Shown piece by piece: positions 1 to 8,241 of a stretch of 38,686 bases of DNA. Source of the DNA: Ferruginibacter sp. (lineage in GTDB: Bacteria; Bacteroidota; Bacteroidia; Chitinophagales; Chitinophagaceae); contig JANXSR010000063.1 in NCBI GenBank assembly GCA_025352625.1, positions 1 through 38,686 of the forward strand, written 5' to 3'. A program made the translations under genes and the position numbers. The number at the start of each line of letters is the position of its first letter. The stretch's first letter is position 1. The notes under the pieces are model-generated. The model saw only the letters and a list, made by a program, of their open reading frames with translations. It did no database searches and was not told the DNA's origin.

Positions 1-251
1 AGATGGCGAAAGATTATTTGCCCGAACCAGGTTTGTACATGCTGCGGTATCATTCTTTTTACGCACAGCACCGGGAGCACGCATATGACCACCTGATGAA
101 CGAACACGATCATGAAATGTTTAAATGGGTAGACCTTTTCAATCCCTACGATTTATATTCAAAAAATCCAACCCCGCCGGACTGGAACGAATTAAAACCA
201 TATTACGAAACTCTTGTAAAAAGATATTTACCTGCCACCCTGAAATTTTAA
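1..251 (+). CDS. Inositol oxygenase (MIOX), C-terminal part, cut by window start
   Basis: This is the last 83 or so codons of a myo-inositol oxygenase, the non-haem di-iron enzyme that opens myo-inositol to D-glucuronate in the cytoplasm. The visible piece carries the family's HSFY motif (His17 counting from the ATG at 3) and the FNPYDLYSK motif (Asp50). These sit 33 residues apart, exactly as the iron ligands His220 and Asp253 do in the mammalian enzyme, and the ending PYYETLVKRYLP matches the family C-terminus. The ATG at position 3 is only an internal methionine: the reading frame is open to the window edge and the other iron ligands lie upstream, outside the window. The next genes are a sugar/inositol-type symporter and an oxidoreductase, which fits an inositol-use locus. 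A hairpin terminator follows about 100 bases after the stop. Confidence 0.9.
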   Translation, partial: MAKDYLPEPGLYMLRYHSFYAQHREHAYDHLMNEHDHEMFKWVDLFNPYDLYSKNPTPPDWNELKPYYETLVKRYLPATLKF

Positions 252-351
252 CAGGAAGAATCATAGTTTTAGCGCCTTCATTTTTTATTTAATATCCTGC
301 TTTGTATCTTGTTTCACGGGTAATAACTTTACGTTAATACCCATGTATAAA

Positions 352-387
352 AAGCTGCCACATTTGATAATAAGAATGTGGTAGCTT
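352..387 (+). terminator. Hairpin terminator after the inositol oxygenase gene
   Basis: The arms AAGCTGCCACATT (352-364) and AATGTGGTAGCTT (375-387) pair over 13 positions with a single G-T wobble and a 10-base loop. It lies 100 bases past the stop at 251 and before the symporter start. The tail after it (ATTGATTG) is only weakly T-rich, so termination strength is uncertain. The hairpin suggests the symporter gene has its own promoter, but I could not find a perfect TAnnTTTG box between 388 and 475. Confidence 0.5.
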
Positions 388-474
388 ATTGATTGTTACA
401 TTTATGAAACCGTGTGTTGTTTGTAACCTGCAATTTTTACTTATCTTGAATTTTAATAAATCTAAAAATTGCCG

Positions 475-2106
475 ATGAATAGATTGCAGACTGCCGACTA
501 CATTGTTTTTTTTATTTACTTTATCGCAGTATCCTCTTACGGGTACTATATCTACCACAAAAAGAAATCAGCCACCACCAGTTCAAAAGATTTTTTCCTT
601 GCAGAGGGTTCGCTTACCTGGTGGGCCATTGGGGCTTCATTAATAGCCTCCAATATTTCAGCAGAACATTTTATTGGAATGTCAGGTTCTGGTTTCGCAT
701 TGGGGCTTGCAATTTCTACTTATGAATGGATGGCCGCGGCTACATTGATTATCGTAGCTATATTTATCATCCCGGTATATCTTAAAAATAAGATATACAC
801 CATGCCGCAATTTTTATCAATGCGGTACAATGACAATGTTAGTACCATCATGGCGATATTCTGGTTGCTGGTGTATGTATTTGTAAATCTTACGTCAATT
901 ATTTATTTGGGGGCGCTTGCTATCTCTTCCATCTCCACCGTTAGTTTTGAATGGAGCATCGTGGGACTTGTAATTTTTTCTTTGGTGGTAACATTGGGCG
1001 GTATGAAGGTTATTGGTTACACCGATGTAGTGCAGGTAGTGGTGTTGATTTTGGGCGGATTGGTGACAACTTACCTGGCACTTTCTTTACTGTCAGAAGA
1101 GTATGGTTTTGGAAAAGACATTTTTAAAGGACTTTCAATTTTGCGAAAAGAAGCCCCGGAACATTTTCACATGATATTTGATTCATCCAATAAATATTAT
1201 AAAGAATTACCCGGCCTTTCGGTGTTAATTGGTGGTATGCTGGTAAACAACCTGGCTTATTGGGGATGTAATCAATACATTGTGCAACGTGCGCTGGGCG
1301 CCGATTTGGTGACCGCAAGAAAAGGAATTTTATTTGCGGCATTTTTAAAATTACTTGTTCCCGTTATAGCCGTGTTGCCGGGTATAGTGATGTACGTGTT
1401 GCATAACAAAGGAATGTTTCAGCATGAAATGAGTGATGCTGCAGGAATAATAAAACCTGATCATGCATATCCAACATTAATGAATTTGTTACCCGCCGGG
1501 TTAAAAGGTATTGCCTTTGCCGCATTGACCGCTGCTGTTGTTGCATCACTGGCCGGCAAGGCCAATAGTATCTCCACTATTTTTTCGCTGGATATTTACA
1601 AAAAATATTTTAATAAAGAAGCTTCAGAAAGAAAGATGGTACTGGTAGGAAGATGGGTGGTGGTGATTGCCATGGTAATTGCCGGCATCGTAACGCCGGC
1701 ATTAAAATCTTTAGACCAGGCGTACCAGTTTATACAGGAGTATGTAGGCTTTATTTCTCCGGGTGTGCTGGCCATTTTTTTGCTGGGTTTTTTCTGGAAG
1801 CGTACAACAGCTCCGGCTGCGATGGCAGGTGCTCTGTTGACCATTCCCATTTCAACAGTCCTGAAGTTTTTACCGGTTTGGACAGGTGGTAGTTTTCCTG
1901 ACTTCGCTTTTTTAAACAGGATGGTGATTACGTTTGTAACCATTGTTGTGGTAATGATTGCGATGAGCCTCATCAATCCTAAAAAAGAAAATGATACCCA
2001 TGTTATTGAAGTGGATACTTCTATGTTTAAAATTACACCGGGCTTTGCTTTCGGCTCTATCATTATTCTGGGAATACTGGCCGCATTGTACACCGTTTTT
2101 TGGTAA
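475..2106 (+). CDS. Sodium/sugar cotransporter, vSGLT-like (SSS family)
   Basis: An inner-membrane sodium:solute symporter of 543 residues with about 14 hydrophobic segments. Diagnostic stretches are ASLIASNISAEHFIGMSGSG in the first helices and YWGCNQYIVQRALGA near residues 262-276, which place it in the vSGLT / sodium-glucose and sodium-myo-inositol cotransporter branch rather than the proline or pantothenate branches. The frame can also begin at a TTG at 469, but I chose the ATG at 475 because the extra two codons add nothing and the following NRLQTADYIVFF is the usual family N-terminus. It follows an inositol oxygenase gene and precedes an exported Gfo/Idh/MocA oxidoreductase, so myo-inositol or an inositol-like sugar is a reasonable substrate guess; the sequence alone does not fix the substrate. 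Confidence 0.9.
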   Translation: MNRLQTADYIVFFIYFIAVSSYGYYIYHKKKSATTSSKDFFLAEGSLTWWAIGASLIASNISAEHFIGMSGSGFALGLAISTYEWMAAATLIIVAIFIIPVYLKNKIYTMPQFLSMRYNDNVSTIMAIFWLLVYVFVNLTSIIYLGALAISSISTVSFEWSIVGLVIFSLVVTLGGMKVIGYTDVVQVVVLILGGLVTTYLALSLLSEEYGFGKDIFKGLSILRKEAPEHFHMIFDSSNKYYKELPGLSVLIGGMLVNNLAYWGCNQYIVQRALGADLVTARKGILFAAFLKLLVPVIAVLPGIVMYVLHNKGMFQHEMSDAAGIIKPDHAYPTLMNLLPAGLKGIAFAALTAAVVASLAGKANSISTIFSLDIYKKYFNKEASERKMVLVGRWVVVIAMVIAGIVTPALKSLDQAYQFIQEYVGFISPGVLAIFLLGFFWKRTTAPAAMAGALLTIPISTVLKFLPVWTGGSFPDFAFLNRMVITFVTIVVVMIAMSLINPKKENDTHVIEVDTSMFKITPGFAFGSIIILGILAALYTVFW

Positions 2107-2282
2107 CAAAAAAAATGGTGCAGGAAGAATAATTGTTTGACGCTATCAATTATTTTTATTGAATGTGGAAAGTATAAATGGTAAACAAAAAATGAAATGG
2201 TTCCATTAACTTGTAGCTCAATTTGTAAACACAACCGCTTAAAATTTTTCATACTTAAATTAAAAAAACAACATAGTAAATC

Positions 2283-3731
2283 ATGAAAAAGAAAACTGTC
2301 GTTCAGGATTCCCGGCGTAAGTTTATCCGCAATACAGCGTTGACTGCGGCCGGATTTTTTATTGTACCACGCCATGTACTGGGCCGTGGTTTTGTTGCAC
2401 CCAGTGACCGTTTGATAGTGGCAGGCATTGGTGCCGGTGGAAAGGGTTCCAGTGATATTGAAAATTTCTTTAAAAGCGGAAAGGCAGACATTGGTTTTTT
2501 ATGCGATGTAGATGACCGGCAGGCTGCTGAAACACGTAAGAAATTTCCTAAAGCAAAATACTACAAAGACTTCAGGGAGATGCTGGCTAAAGAAAGCAAA
2601 TCATTTGATGCGGTATCTGTTTCTATACCCGATCACCAGCATGGTGTTGCGGCAATGGCGGCTATGCAGTTGAACAAACATGTGTATGTGCAAAAGCCAC
2701 TCACGCATGATATTTATGAAGCCCGTAAATTGACTGAGGCAGCACACAAGTATAAAGTGGTAACGCAAATGGGGAACCAGGGTTCTTCAGGCGATGGTGT
2801 TCGTCAGTTGCAGGATTGGTTCAATGCAGGATTGATTGGCGATGTGCATACCATCTATTGCTATACCGACAGGCCTATCTGGCCACAGGGTGTGCCCAAT
2901 CCAACAAACAGTTCTCCAATACCGGCCGGGCTTGATTTTGATCTGTGGTTGGGTACTGCTCCAAAGAGAGAATATTTTGAAGGTATATTACCATTTAACT
3001 GGAGAGGCTGGTGGGATTATGGTACCGGTGCCCTGGGTGATATGGCCTGCCATATTATGGCGCCTGCTTTTGCTGTTTGTAATTTGGGTTATCCTACAAG
3101 TGCTGAATGCAGTGTAGCCACAAAATATATTGAAAACTGGAACAAAGCTTACTATCCTGAAAGTGGCCCGATCGCTTCACATATTACCCTTACTTTTAAG
3201 GGTAAAAATGGTAAGCCAGATGTACAGCTTCATTGGATGGATGGTGGTATACAGCCAACAAGACCGGAAGAACTGGGGTCAAATGAAGAAATGGGTGATG
3301 GAGGAAACGGCGTTATTTTTCTTGGTACAAAAGGAAAAATGATGGCGGGTACTTACGGTGTCAATCCTCAATTGTTGCCAACATCAAAAACAAAAGAAAC
3401 AAAAGTACCACAAACTGTAGCCCGTGTAAAAGATGGCGAAGATGGTCACTACGCAGCATGGGTGGAAGCCGCTATTGCCGGTTATGGCAGCGAAAAGGCA
3501 AAAAACCTGAGTTCGCACTTTGATATTGCGGGACCGCTTACAGAAAGTGTGCTGATGGGCAATCTTGCCATCCGCAGTTACGACATCCGCAAACCAAAAG
3601 GTAAGGATGATTTTGATTACCCTGGCCGTTTTGTCAAATTGCTTTGGGATGGACCAAATATGAAAATTACCAATTTTGATGAAGCCAATCAATTTGTAAA
3701 ACGCAATTACAGGGATGGCTGGAGTTTGTAA
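2283..3731 (+). CDS. Tat-exported Gfo/Idh/MocA family oxidoreductase
   Basis: A 482-residue NAD(P)-dependent sugar or cyclitol dehydrogenase-like protein. Residues 10-14 (SRRKF) followed by a hydrophobic stretch ending near HVLG form a twin-arginine signal, so the folded, cofactor-loaded protein is probably sent to the periplasm. The Rossmann fold begins at LIVAGIGAGGKG (about 44-55). The family EKP motif appears as VQKP with Lys138, and the second half (from about 170) is the alpha/beta substrate domain with WRGWWDYGTGALGDMACH, typical of the Bacteroidota/Planctomycetes secreted subfamily. Members with known activity oxidise or reduce hydroxyls of sugars, inositols or 3-keto-glycosides; which one applies here is not visible. 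The 176-base gap from the symporter has no strong hairpin, so co-transcription with it is possible. Confidence 0.88.
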   Translation: MKKKTVVQDSRRKFIRNTALTAAGFFIVPRHVLGRGFVAPSDRLIVAGIGAGGKGSSDIENFFKSGKADIGFLCDVDDRQAAETRKKFPKAKYYKDFREMLAKESKSFDAVSVSIPDHQHGVAAMAAMQLNKHVYVQKPLTHDIYEARKLTEAAHKYKVVTQMGNQGSSGDGVRQLQDWFNAGLIGDVHTIYCYTDRPIWPQGVPNPTNSSPIPAGLDFDLWLGTAPKREYFEGILPFNWRGWWDYGTGALGDMACHIMAPAFAVCNLGYPTSAECSVATKYIENWNKAYYPESGPIASHITLTFKGKNGKPDVQLHWMDGGIQPTRPEELGSNEEMGDGGNGVIFLGTKGKMMAGTYGVNPQLLPTSKTKETKVPQTVARVKDGEDGHYAAWVEAAIAGYGSEKAKNLSSHFDIAGPLTESVLMGNLAIRSYDIRKPKGKDDFDYPGRFVKLLWDGPNMKITNFDEANQFVKRNYRDGWSL

Positions 3732-4053
3732 TAATAAAATATATCCGGCTTTGATCAGTCTTACTTTCAATAGCTGGTAAATACAAAATGATAAAAATAA
3801 AAGAAGGAGTTATTGTTATGATAGCTCCTTCTTTTATTTAGTGAAAAGGGAACACCAAGGGCTTTAAACTTTAGCAGCATAATTTGTTACCAAACATGGA
3901 TAAAAAGAATGGCCAACCTTCACCCTGTCTCTGTGGTTTCTGATGTTACCAAATAATCAGCGGTACAATCACATTAGTAATGGGTTAAGCAGATTTGGGT
4001 AACTTGCAAAATTATTAGCCTGACCTGGAGGTTTAAATTACAACTAAATTATT
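3732..4053. other. Intergenic gap with a terminator and a repeated 9-mer
   Basis: This 322-base gap holds the strong hairpin at 3795-3839. Past it I see no open frame of note. The 9-mer GTTACCAAA occurs at 3886-3894 and 3945-3953, and a near-inverted copy TTTGGGTAAC at 3994-4003. These could be operator half-sites for the downstream DUF1338 gene or chance. No perfect TAnnTTTG box was found ahead of 4054. Confidence 0.4.
3795..3839 (+). terminator. Strong hairpin terminator after the Gfo/Idh/MocA gene
   Basis: Perfect 15-base arms AAATAAAAGAAGGAG (3795-3809) and CTCCTTCTTTTATTT (3825-3839), with a few more pairs possible in the 15-base middle. The A-rich 5' side and T-rich 3' side make it a good intrinsic terminator in either direction. 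It lies 63 bases after the stop at 3731 and ends the inositol/sugar locus. Confidence 0.8.
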
Positions 4054-4956
4054 ATGCAAAAAGCAGCAATACTGAACGAAGTTTTGGATGGATTAATGTG
4101 TCGTTATAAAGAAAGAGTACCCAATGTGGCAGAAGTAATAGCAGCCATGATACAGGAGGGTGTAATAAATAATGCAGCTGAAATTGAAAATGATCACATC
4201 GCTTTTAGAACCATCGGCGTACCTTTTTTGGGGATGCAATCACTCGAGAAAATATTTTTATATTATGGGTATGAACGGAAAGATTTTTTTCACTTTGAAA
4301 ATAAGAAGCTTGATGCGTATTGGTATGCTCCACCAGCACCACAATACCCAAGAATCTTTCTAAGTGAATTAAGAGTTACCGATTTATCCAAACAGGCACA
4401 GGAAATTATCACCAGTTACACAAGTGAAGTAAAGGCAGATCCGGTTGATTCGTTGGATTTAAACGATGGTGCAGCAGTTACTGATTTTTTACATAGTGCG
4501 CTTTGGCGTAAACCTTTATTGCAGGATTATCTTGCCCTTGCTAAAGAAAGTGAGTATGCAGCCTGGGTAATTTATAACAGGTATTACCTGAATCATTTTA
4601 CAGTAAGTGTGCATAACCTTAAAGAAGGATACAATACTATACCCGTTTTTAATGAGTTTTTAGAACGCAATGGATTTGTATTAAACGACGCTGGAGGAAA
4701 GTATAAAACCAGCCCTGATGGCTTACTAATGCAGAGTTCTACAGTTGCAAAAATGATTGATGCTGAATTTGCGAATGGAGAACACCACGTTATTTCGGGC
4801 TCCTATGTGGAGTTTGCTGAAAGAAAAATTTTGCCATCATTTACTCACCTGCCTTTGAATGCAATAACACGTAACCAGCGCCGGGAAGGTTTTGAAGCAG
4901 GGAATGCTGATAAAATATTTGAAAGTACTTACTCTTCTCAAACAGATAAATTATAA
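4054..4956 (+). CDS. DUF1338 family, 2-oxoadipate dioxygenase/decarboxylase-like (HglS/YdcJ family)
   Basis: A 300-residue cytoplasmic protein of the DUF1338 family. The characterised member HglS of Pseudomonas is an iron(II) enzyme turning 2-oxoadipate into 2-hydroxyglutarate in lysine breakdown. The vicinal-oxygen-chelate metal triad is readable here: His48 in NDHIAFRT, His181 in LNHFTVSVHN and Glu253 in SYVEFAER, with Arg52 four residues after the first histidine as in HglS. The protein is clearly shorter than HglS (over 400 residues) and corresponds to the compact form common in Bacteroidota. No other lysine-degradation gene is visible nearby, so the substrate is inferred only from family. 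ATG start; a perfect 18-bp hairpin follows the stop and is shared with the convergent gene. Confidence 0.85.
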   Translation: MQKAAILNEVLDGLMCRYKERVPNVAEVIAAMIQEGVINNAAEIENDHIAFRTIGVPFLGMQSLEKIFLYYGYERKDFFHFENKKLDAYWYAPPAPQYPRIFLSELRVTDLSKQAQEIITSYTSEVKADPVDSLDLNDGAAVTDFLHSALWRKPLLQDYLALAKESEYAAWVIYNRYYLNHFTVSVHNLKEGYNTIPVFNEFLERNGFVLNDAGGKYKTSPDGLLMQSSTVAKMIDAEFANGEHHVISGSYVEFAERKILPSFTHLPLNAITRNQRREGFEAGNADKIFESTYSSQTDKL

Positions 4957-5007
4957 AATTATTTATTGTAGATATTTAAATTATTTGCAAGCAAGTGGAA
5001 TATAAAA

Positions 5008-5051
5008 GGTGACAGTAAGGAGGCTAAATAATCAGCCTCCTTACTGTCACC
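5008..5051. terminator. Perfect 18-bp hairpin between convergent genes
   Basis: Arms GGTGACAGTAAGGAGGCT (5008-5025) and AGCCTCCTTACTGTCACC (5034-5051) are perfectly complementary with an 8-base AT loop. It lies between the rightward DUF1338 gene and the leftward secreted orphan. Reading leftward the stem is followed by TTTTATA, a usable U-tract; reading rightward the tail AAGTCTATA is poor in T. It therefore looks best suited to end the leftward gene, while probably also slowing the rightward one. Confidence 0.8.
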
Positions 5052-5070
5052 AAGTCTATAAAAATATACC

Positions 5071-5562
5071 TTATTCGCAGAGCTTTATAGATTCTGCACC
5101 TCTATTGCTAAACTGTAGTTTATTAATTTTACCCGCCTTGTTGTAGTATAAAATCAGGATACCATACTTGGTTTGATAAGCATCCCAGCTTACATCTTTT
5201 ATTTTCGGATTGCCAAGCTGACTAAACAAACTGTTGCGACTGGCACCCATCAGGGGTATACTTAGCTTGCCCTTAAAATGTTCGCCCACTTCTATATAAT
5301 CCCTTTCTGTGTAAAAAGAGATATCCTTGTCTTTGTAAAAAACACCGCCGCAGGTGCTGCCATTGGTTTCTTCTTTGGCACTGCTAAAACAAGGGAATTT
5401 TTTTTCTATTTCAGCCATTCCGGAGTAAGTAAACAAACTTTCATTTACAGTTCCTTCGAGTACATCAACTATAAAAGTTGGGCAAGTAGGAGTTACTTTA
5501 AGTTGGGCAAAGGAAAGATGGATGCTAAAAACACCGGCAAACATAATAAGGATAATTTTCAT
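5071..5562 (-). CDS. Small secreted protein of unknown function
   Basis: A protein of 163 residues that I do not recognise. I start it at the ATG at 5562 because that gives a clean signal peptide (MKIILIMFAGVFSIHLSFAQ, cleavage after AQ). A longer frame from 5601 would put the start inside a perfect hairpin and add 13 residues before the signal. After the signal come scattered cysteines (in TPTCPTF, KFPCFSS, STCGGVFY and the terminal KLCE), which fits a disulfide-bearing periplasmic or lipid-free exported protein. The middle reads as mixed beta/alpha with KDKDISFYTERDYIEV and a tail YGILILYYNKAGKINKLQF. It stands alone between a strong downstream hairpin and an upstream hairpin that separates it from glpF. 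Confidence 0.65.
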   Translation of the reverse strand: MKIILIMFAGVFSIHLSFAQLKVTPTCPTFIVDVLEGTVNESLFTYSGMAEIEKKFPCFSSAKEETNGSTCGGVFYKDKDISFYTERDYIEVGEHFKGKLSIPLMGASRNSLFSQLGNPKIKDVSWDAYQTKYGILILYYNKAGKINKLQFSNRGAESIKLCE

Positions 5563-5581
5563 ATTGATTGGTTTTAATAGT

Positions 5582-5618
5582 GGAAATTTGCTTAACAGCA
5601 ATTGTTAAGCAAATTTCC
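5582..5618 (-). promoter_or_regulatory. Perfect hairpin just upstream of the secreted orphan start
   Basis: GGAAATTTGCTTAAC (5582-5596) and GTTAAGCAAATTTCC (5604-5618) are exact inverted repeats, extended by one A-T pair to leave a five-base loop. On the minus strand it ends only 19 bases before the ATG at 5562 and 156 bases after the glpF stop. No T-run follows on either strand, so it looks less like an ordinary terminator than like a 5' leader stem or an operator; read-through from glpF would carry it. Confidence 0.5.
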
Positions 5619-5774
5619 TGCTACAAATCATTTTTTGAAAAATTATTTTTTGTTTGAGCGATAAACTAACTTAGGCCTGAACAGTTAGAAGCGGCTTTTC
5701 TAAAGTAAAAAAATAAGCAATATGCCTTATCATATTTACTAGTATTGATTCCTTGTGACCATTATTATGAGCGA

Positions 5775-6482
5775 TTACTGAATTAACGAATAACACAATG
5801 CCGCCAGCAAGCTGCCTATAACAGGCCCTGCAATGGGAATCCAGCTGTACTTCCAGTTACTGCCTTCTTTATCTTTTATAGGTAAAAGTGCATGCATTAT
5901 CCTGGGGCCTAAATCTCTTGCCGGGTTAATGGCATAGCCGGTGGCACCACCTAAGCTAACACCAATTGCCAACACCAAAAAGGCCACGGGTAAAGCGGAT
6001 AAAGAACCTAAGCTGTCTTTTGAAGATACTATAAAGAGTGCTCCTAATATCAATACAAATGTTCCAATGATTTCAGATAAAAGATTGTCGATGGTACTTG
6101 GAATGGCAGGAGCAGTACAAAATACCGCCCGCTTTGAGTTAGCATCAGTCGTTGCATCAAAATGTTTGCGGTACATTACCCATACTAAAAATGAACCAAT
6201 CATGGCACCCAATAATTGAGCAGTAATATACAAGGGTACTTTGGCCCAATCAAATTTTCCCAATGCGGCCAAACCAATCGTCACAGCCGGATTTAGATGT
6301 CCTCCGCTAACAGATCCTGCAACATACACTCCCACAAAAACGCCCATTGCCCAACCAAAAGTAATTACTATCAGCCCACTATTGTTACCATAGGTTTTGT
6401 TTAGCACCACGTTGGCAACAACGCCATCGCCTAAAAGAATCAATAATGCAGTACCTAGAAGTTCAGCTATAAAAGGAGTCAT
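5775..6482 (-). CDS. glpF: Glycerol uptake facilitator, aquaglyceroporin
   Basis: A 235-residue MIP-family channel of the inner membrane that lets glycerol diffuse into the cell. Six membrane segments and the two half-helices are visible: the first NPA box is HLNPAVT (Asn64) and the second is INPARD (Asn186). The aspartate right after NPAR (Asp190) is the mark of glycerol-conducting members as opposed to strict water channels. It is the last gene of a leftward set glpK-glpD-glpF; only 42 bases separate it from glpD, so co-transcription is very likely. The start MTPFIAELLGTALLILLGDG matches the family N-terminus. Confidence 0.94.
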   Translation of the reverse strand: MTPFIAELLGTALLILLGDGVVANVVLNKTYGNNSGLIVITFGWAMGVFVGVYVAGSVSGGHLNPAVTIGLAALGKFDWAKVPLYITAQLLGAMIGSFLVWVMYRKHFDATTDANSKRAVFCTAPAIPSTIDNLLSEIIGTFVLILGALFIVSSKDSLGSLSALPVAFLVLAIGVSLGGATGYAINPARDLGPRIMHALLPIKDKEGSNWKYSWIPIAGPVIGSLLAALCYSLIQ

Positions 6483-6524
6483 TTTAAAAGGTTTTTTGGT
6501 TTATAGAATTGGGGGTTTAAAAAA

Positions 6525-8087
6525 TTAGTGTAATAAATAATTGTGTGAAAGTGCAGTGAATTGTTTTACCTGTTGCTGTTGCCATTCCTCCGTTTGATTC
6601 AGTAGGGGAGCCATTATAGAAGCTACAAGTGTGGCTGCTTCAACAGCCGCTTTTGCATCAAGAAATAATGATCTTGTTCTTCTTGCAAGTACATCTTCCA
6701 CCGTCATGGCCATTTCGTTTTGTACTGCCCACACTACGGTTGCTTTTGAGTAGGGTAAAGCTGGGTGTATTTTTTCCTGTAAGGATGGTTGTTCAATTAT
6801 TAACTGGTTTATTTTTTTTGCATCACTGCCGTAAATATTTAATACATCTTCAATGTTTGTATTATCCTGAAATCCATGAATGGGTAAAGTTGCTGTAACG
6901 CAACCGTGCTTGGGTAGTTTGCAGGCAAAGGCAGCATTGTCAACAGCGTGTTTACCCATTGTGCGGTAAGTTGTCCATTTACCACCGGTGATAGTAACAA
7001 GGCCACTTTCAGAAATAATAGTGGTGTGATCTCGTGGCAGGATAGAAGTAGATTTTTTACCTTTCACCTTTATCAATGGTCTTAGTCCGGCATACACCGT
7101 ATTAATATCCTTGTATTCAATCTGAGAACTAAGGTATCGGTTGGAGTGGTGAATGATAAAATCAATTTCTTCCTGCAATGCTTTCGGTTCTAAAGCAATA
7201 TCATTAATAGGAGTATCTGTAGTACCCAAAATAACTTTATCATGCCAGGGCACTGCAAACAAAACCCTGCCATCATCAGTTTTGGGTATCATTAAAGCCT
7301 GTTTGCCGGGAAAGAATTTTTCATTAACAACAATATGAACACCCTGGGATGGTGAAACAATCGGTTGGTGATTTGGATCATCCATTTCGATTACTTTGTC
7401 AGTAAAAACACCTGTTGCATTGATAACAGCTTTGCCGCTGATAGAATATTTTTTTCCAGATAACAAGTCCTGCACTTCAACACCGCTGATGCGTTTTTCC
7501 GTTTTAATGAGTGCGATAACTTTACAATAATTTAAAATGGCAGCTCCCTGTTCTTCAGCTGTTTGAGCCAGGTTAACAGCCAACCGGGTATCATCAAATT
7601 GCCCATCATGGTATAAAACACCACCACTTAAATTTTGGGAAGAGATAGCTGGTACTAATTGTTGTGTTGTTTTTTTTGAGAGCATTTTTGTTTTACCCAA
7701 ACTCAACTTACCGGCAAGCAAATCATACATGCTTAAGCCAATGCTGTAATACCATTTTTGCCACCAATGAAATGATGGAATGATAAAAGATAAATTATGA
7801 CAAACATGCGGTGCATTCTTTAATAACAATCCTCTCTCTCTCAAAGCTTCCCTCACCATTTTGATATTGCCCTGTGCAAGGTAACGAACACCGCCATGCA
7901 CCAGTTTGGTACTACGGCTGCTGGTGCCTTTTGCAAAATCTTCCTGTTCAACCAACAATGTTTTATATCCTCTTGACGCTGCATCTACTGCTGCACCCAA
8001 GCCTGTTGCACCACCACCAATAACAATGATATCCCATTGCCGAACATCTTGCAGCTGTTGTAACATTTTTTGCCTGTCCATCATCAT
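6525..8087 (-). CDS. glpD: Glycerol-3-phosphate dehydrogenase, FAD-dependent
   Basis: A 520-residue flavoprotein that oxidises sn-glycerol 3-phosphate to dihydroxyacetone phosphate and feeds electrons to the quinone pool at the inner membrane. The N-terminal FAD-binding motif is IVIGGGATGLGAA (residues 21-33), followed by the hallmark TSSRSTKLVHGGVRYL (55-70). TITGGKWTTYR further down marks the FAD domain end, and the C-terminal 120 residues form the usual helical cap. The start has three consecutive ATG-like methionines (MMMDRQKM), so the exact first codon may shift by a few residues. It lies between glpK (154 bases upstream) and glpF (42 bases downstream). Confidence 0.95.
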   Translation of the reverse strand: MMMDRQKMLQQLQDVRQWDIIVIGGGATGLGAAVDAASRGYKTLLVEQEDFAKGTSSRSTKLVHGGVRYLAQGNIKMVREALRERGLLLKNAPHVCHNLSFIIPSFHWWQKWYYSIGLSMYDLLAGKLSLGKTKMLSKKTTQQLVPAISSQNLSGGVLYHDGQFDDTRLAVNLAQTAEEQGAAILNYCKVIALIKTEKRISGVEVQDLLSGKKYSISGKAVINATGVFTDKVIEMDDPNHQPIVSPSQGVHIVVNEKFFPGKQALMIPKTDDGRVLFAVPWHDKVILGTTDTPINDIALEPKALQEEIDFIIHHSNRYLSSQIEYKDINTVYAGLRPLIKVKGKKSTSILPRDHTTIISESGLVTITGGKWTTYRTMGKHAVDNAAFACKLPKHGCVTATLPIHGFQDNTNIEDVLNIYGSDAKKINQLIIEQPSLQEKIHPALPYSKATVVWAVQNEMAMTVEDVLARRTRSLFLDAKAAVEAATLVASIMAPLLNQTEEWQQQQVKQFTALSHNYLLH

Positions 8088-8241
8088 TATATATTCTTGT
8101 AATTTTATTTTTTACAGTGTCAGCTGAATATAGTCAAATAGTTGTTTTGTTAGTTTAACTATATTTTATTTGATTCTTTTGATACCTTTTGTAGTGGTGC
8201 CCTTAATTCACTTAATGGTTTACCATTTACAATTCACTATC

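Noticed and set aside
1596..2375. A 259-codon open frame on the minus strand across the symporter end
   Set aside because: It lies opposite a clear symporter gene and its end crosses into the oxidoreductase gene; the product has no domain logic and is rich in residues typical of antisense frames.
3384..3770. A 128-codon minus-strand frame under the Gfo/Idh/MocA gene
   Set aside because: Fully explained as the antisense shadow of the conserved oxidoreductase C-terminus.
5563..5601. Longer start for the small secreted protein
   Set aside because: The start codon would be inside a perfect hairpin and would place 13 non-signal residues before a good signal peptide.
8213..8226. AATGGTTTACCATT between glpK and glpD as an operator
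   Set aside because: The arms are only six bases around a TT centre and it is not an exact palindrome; a short similar string occurs elsewhere by chance, so no claim is made.
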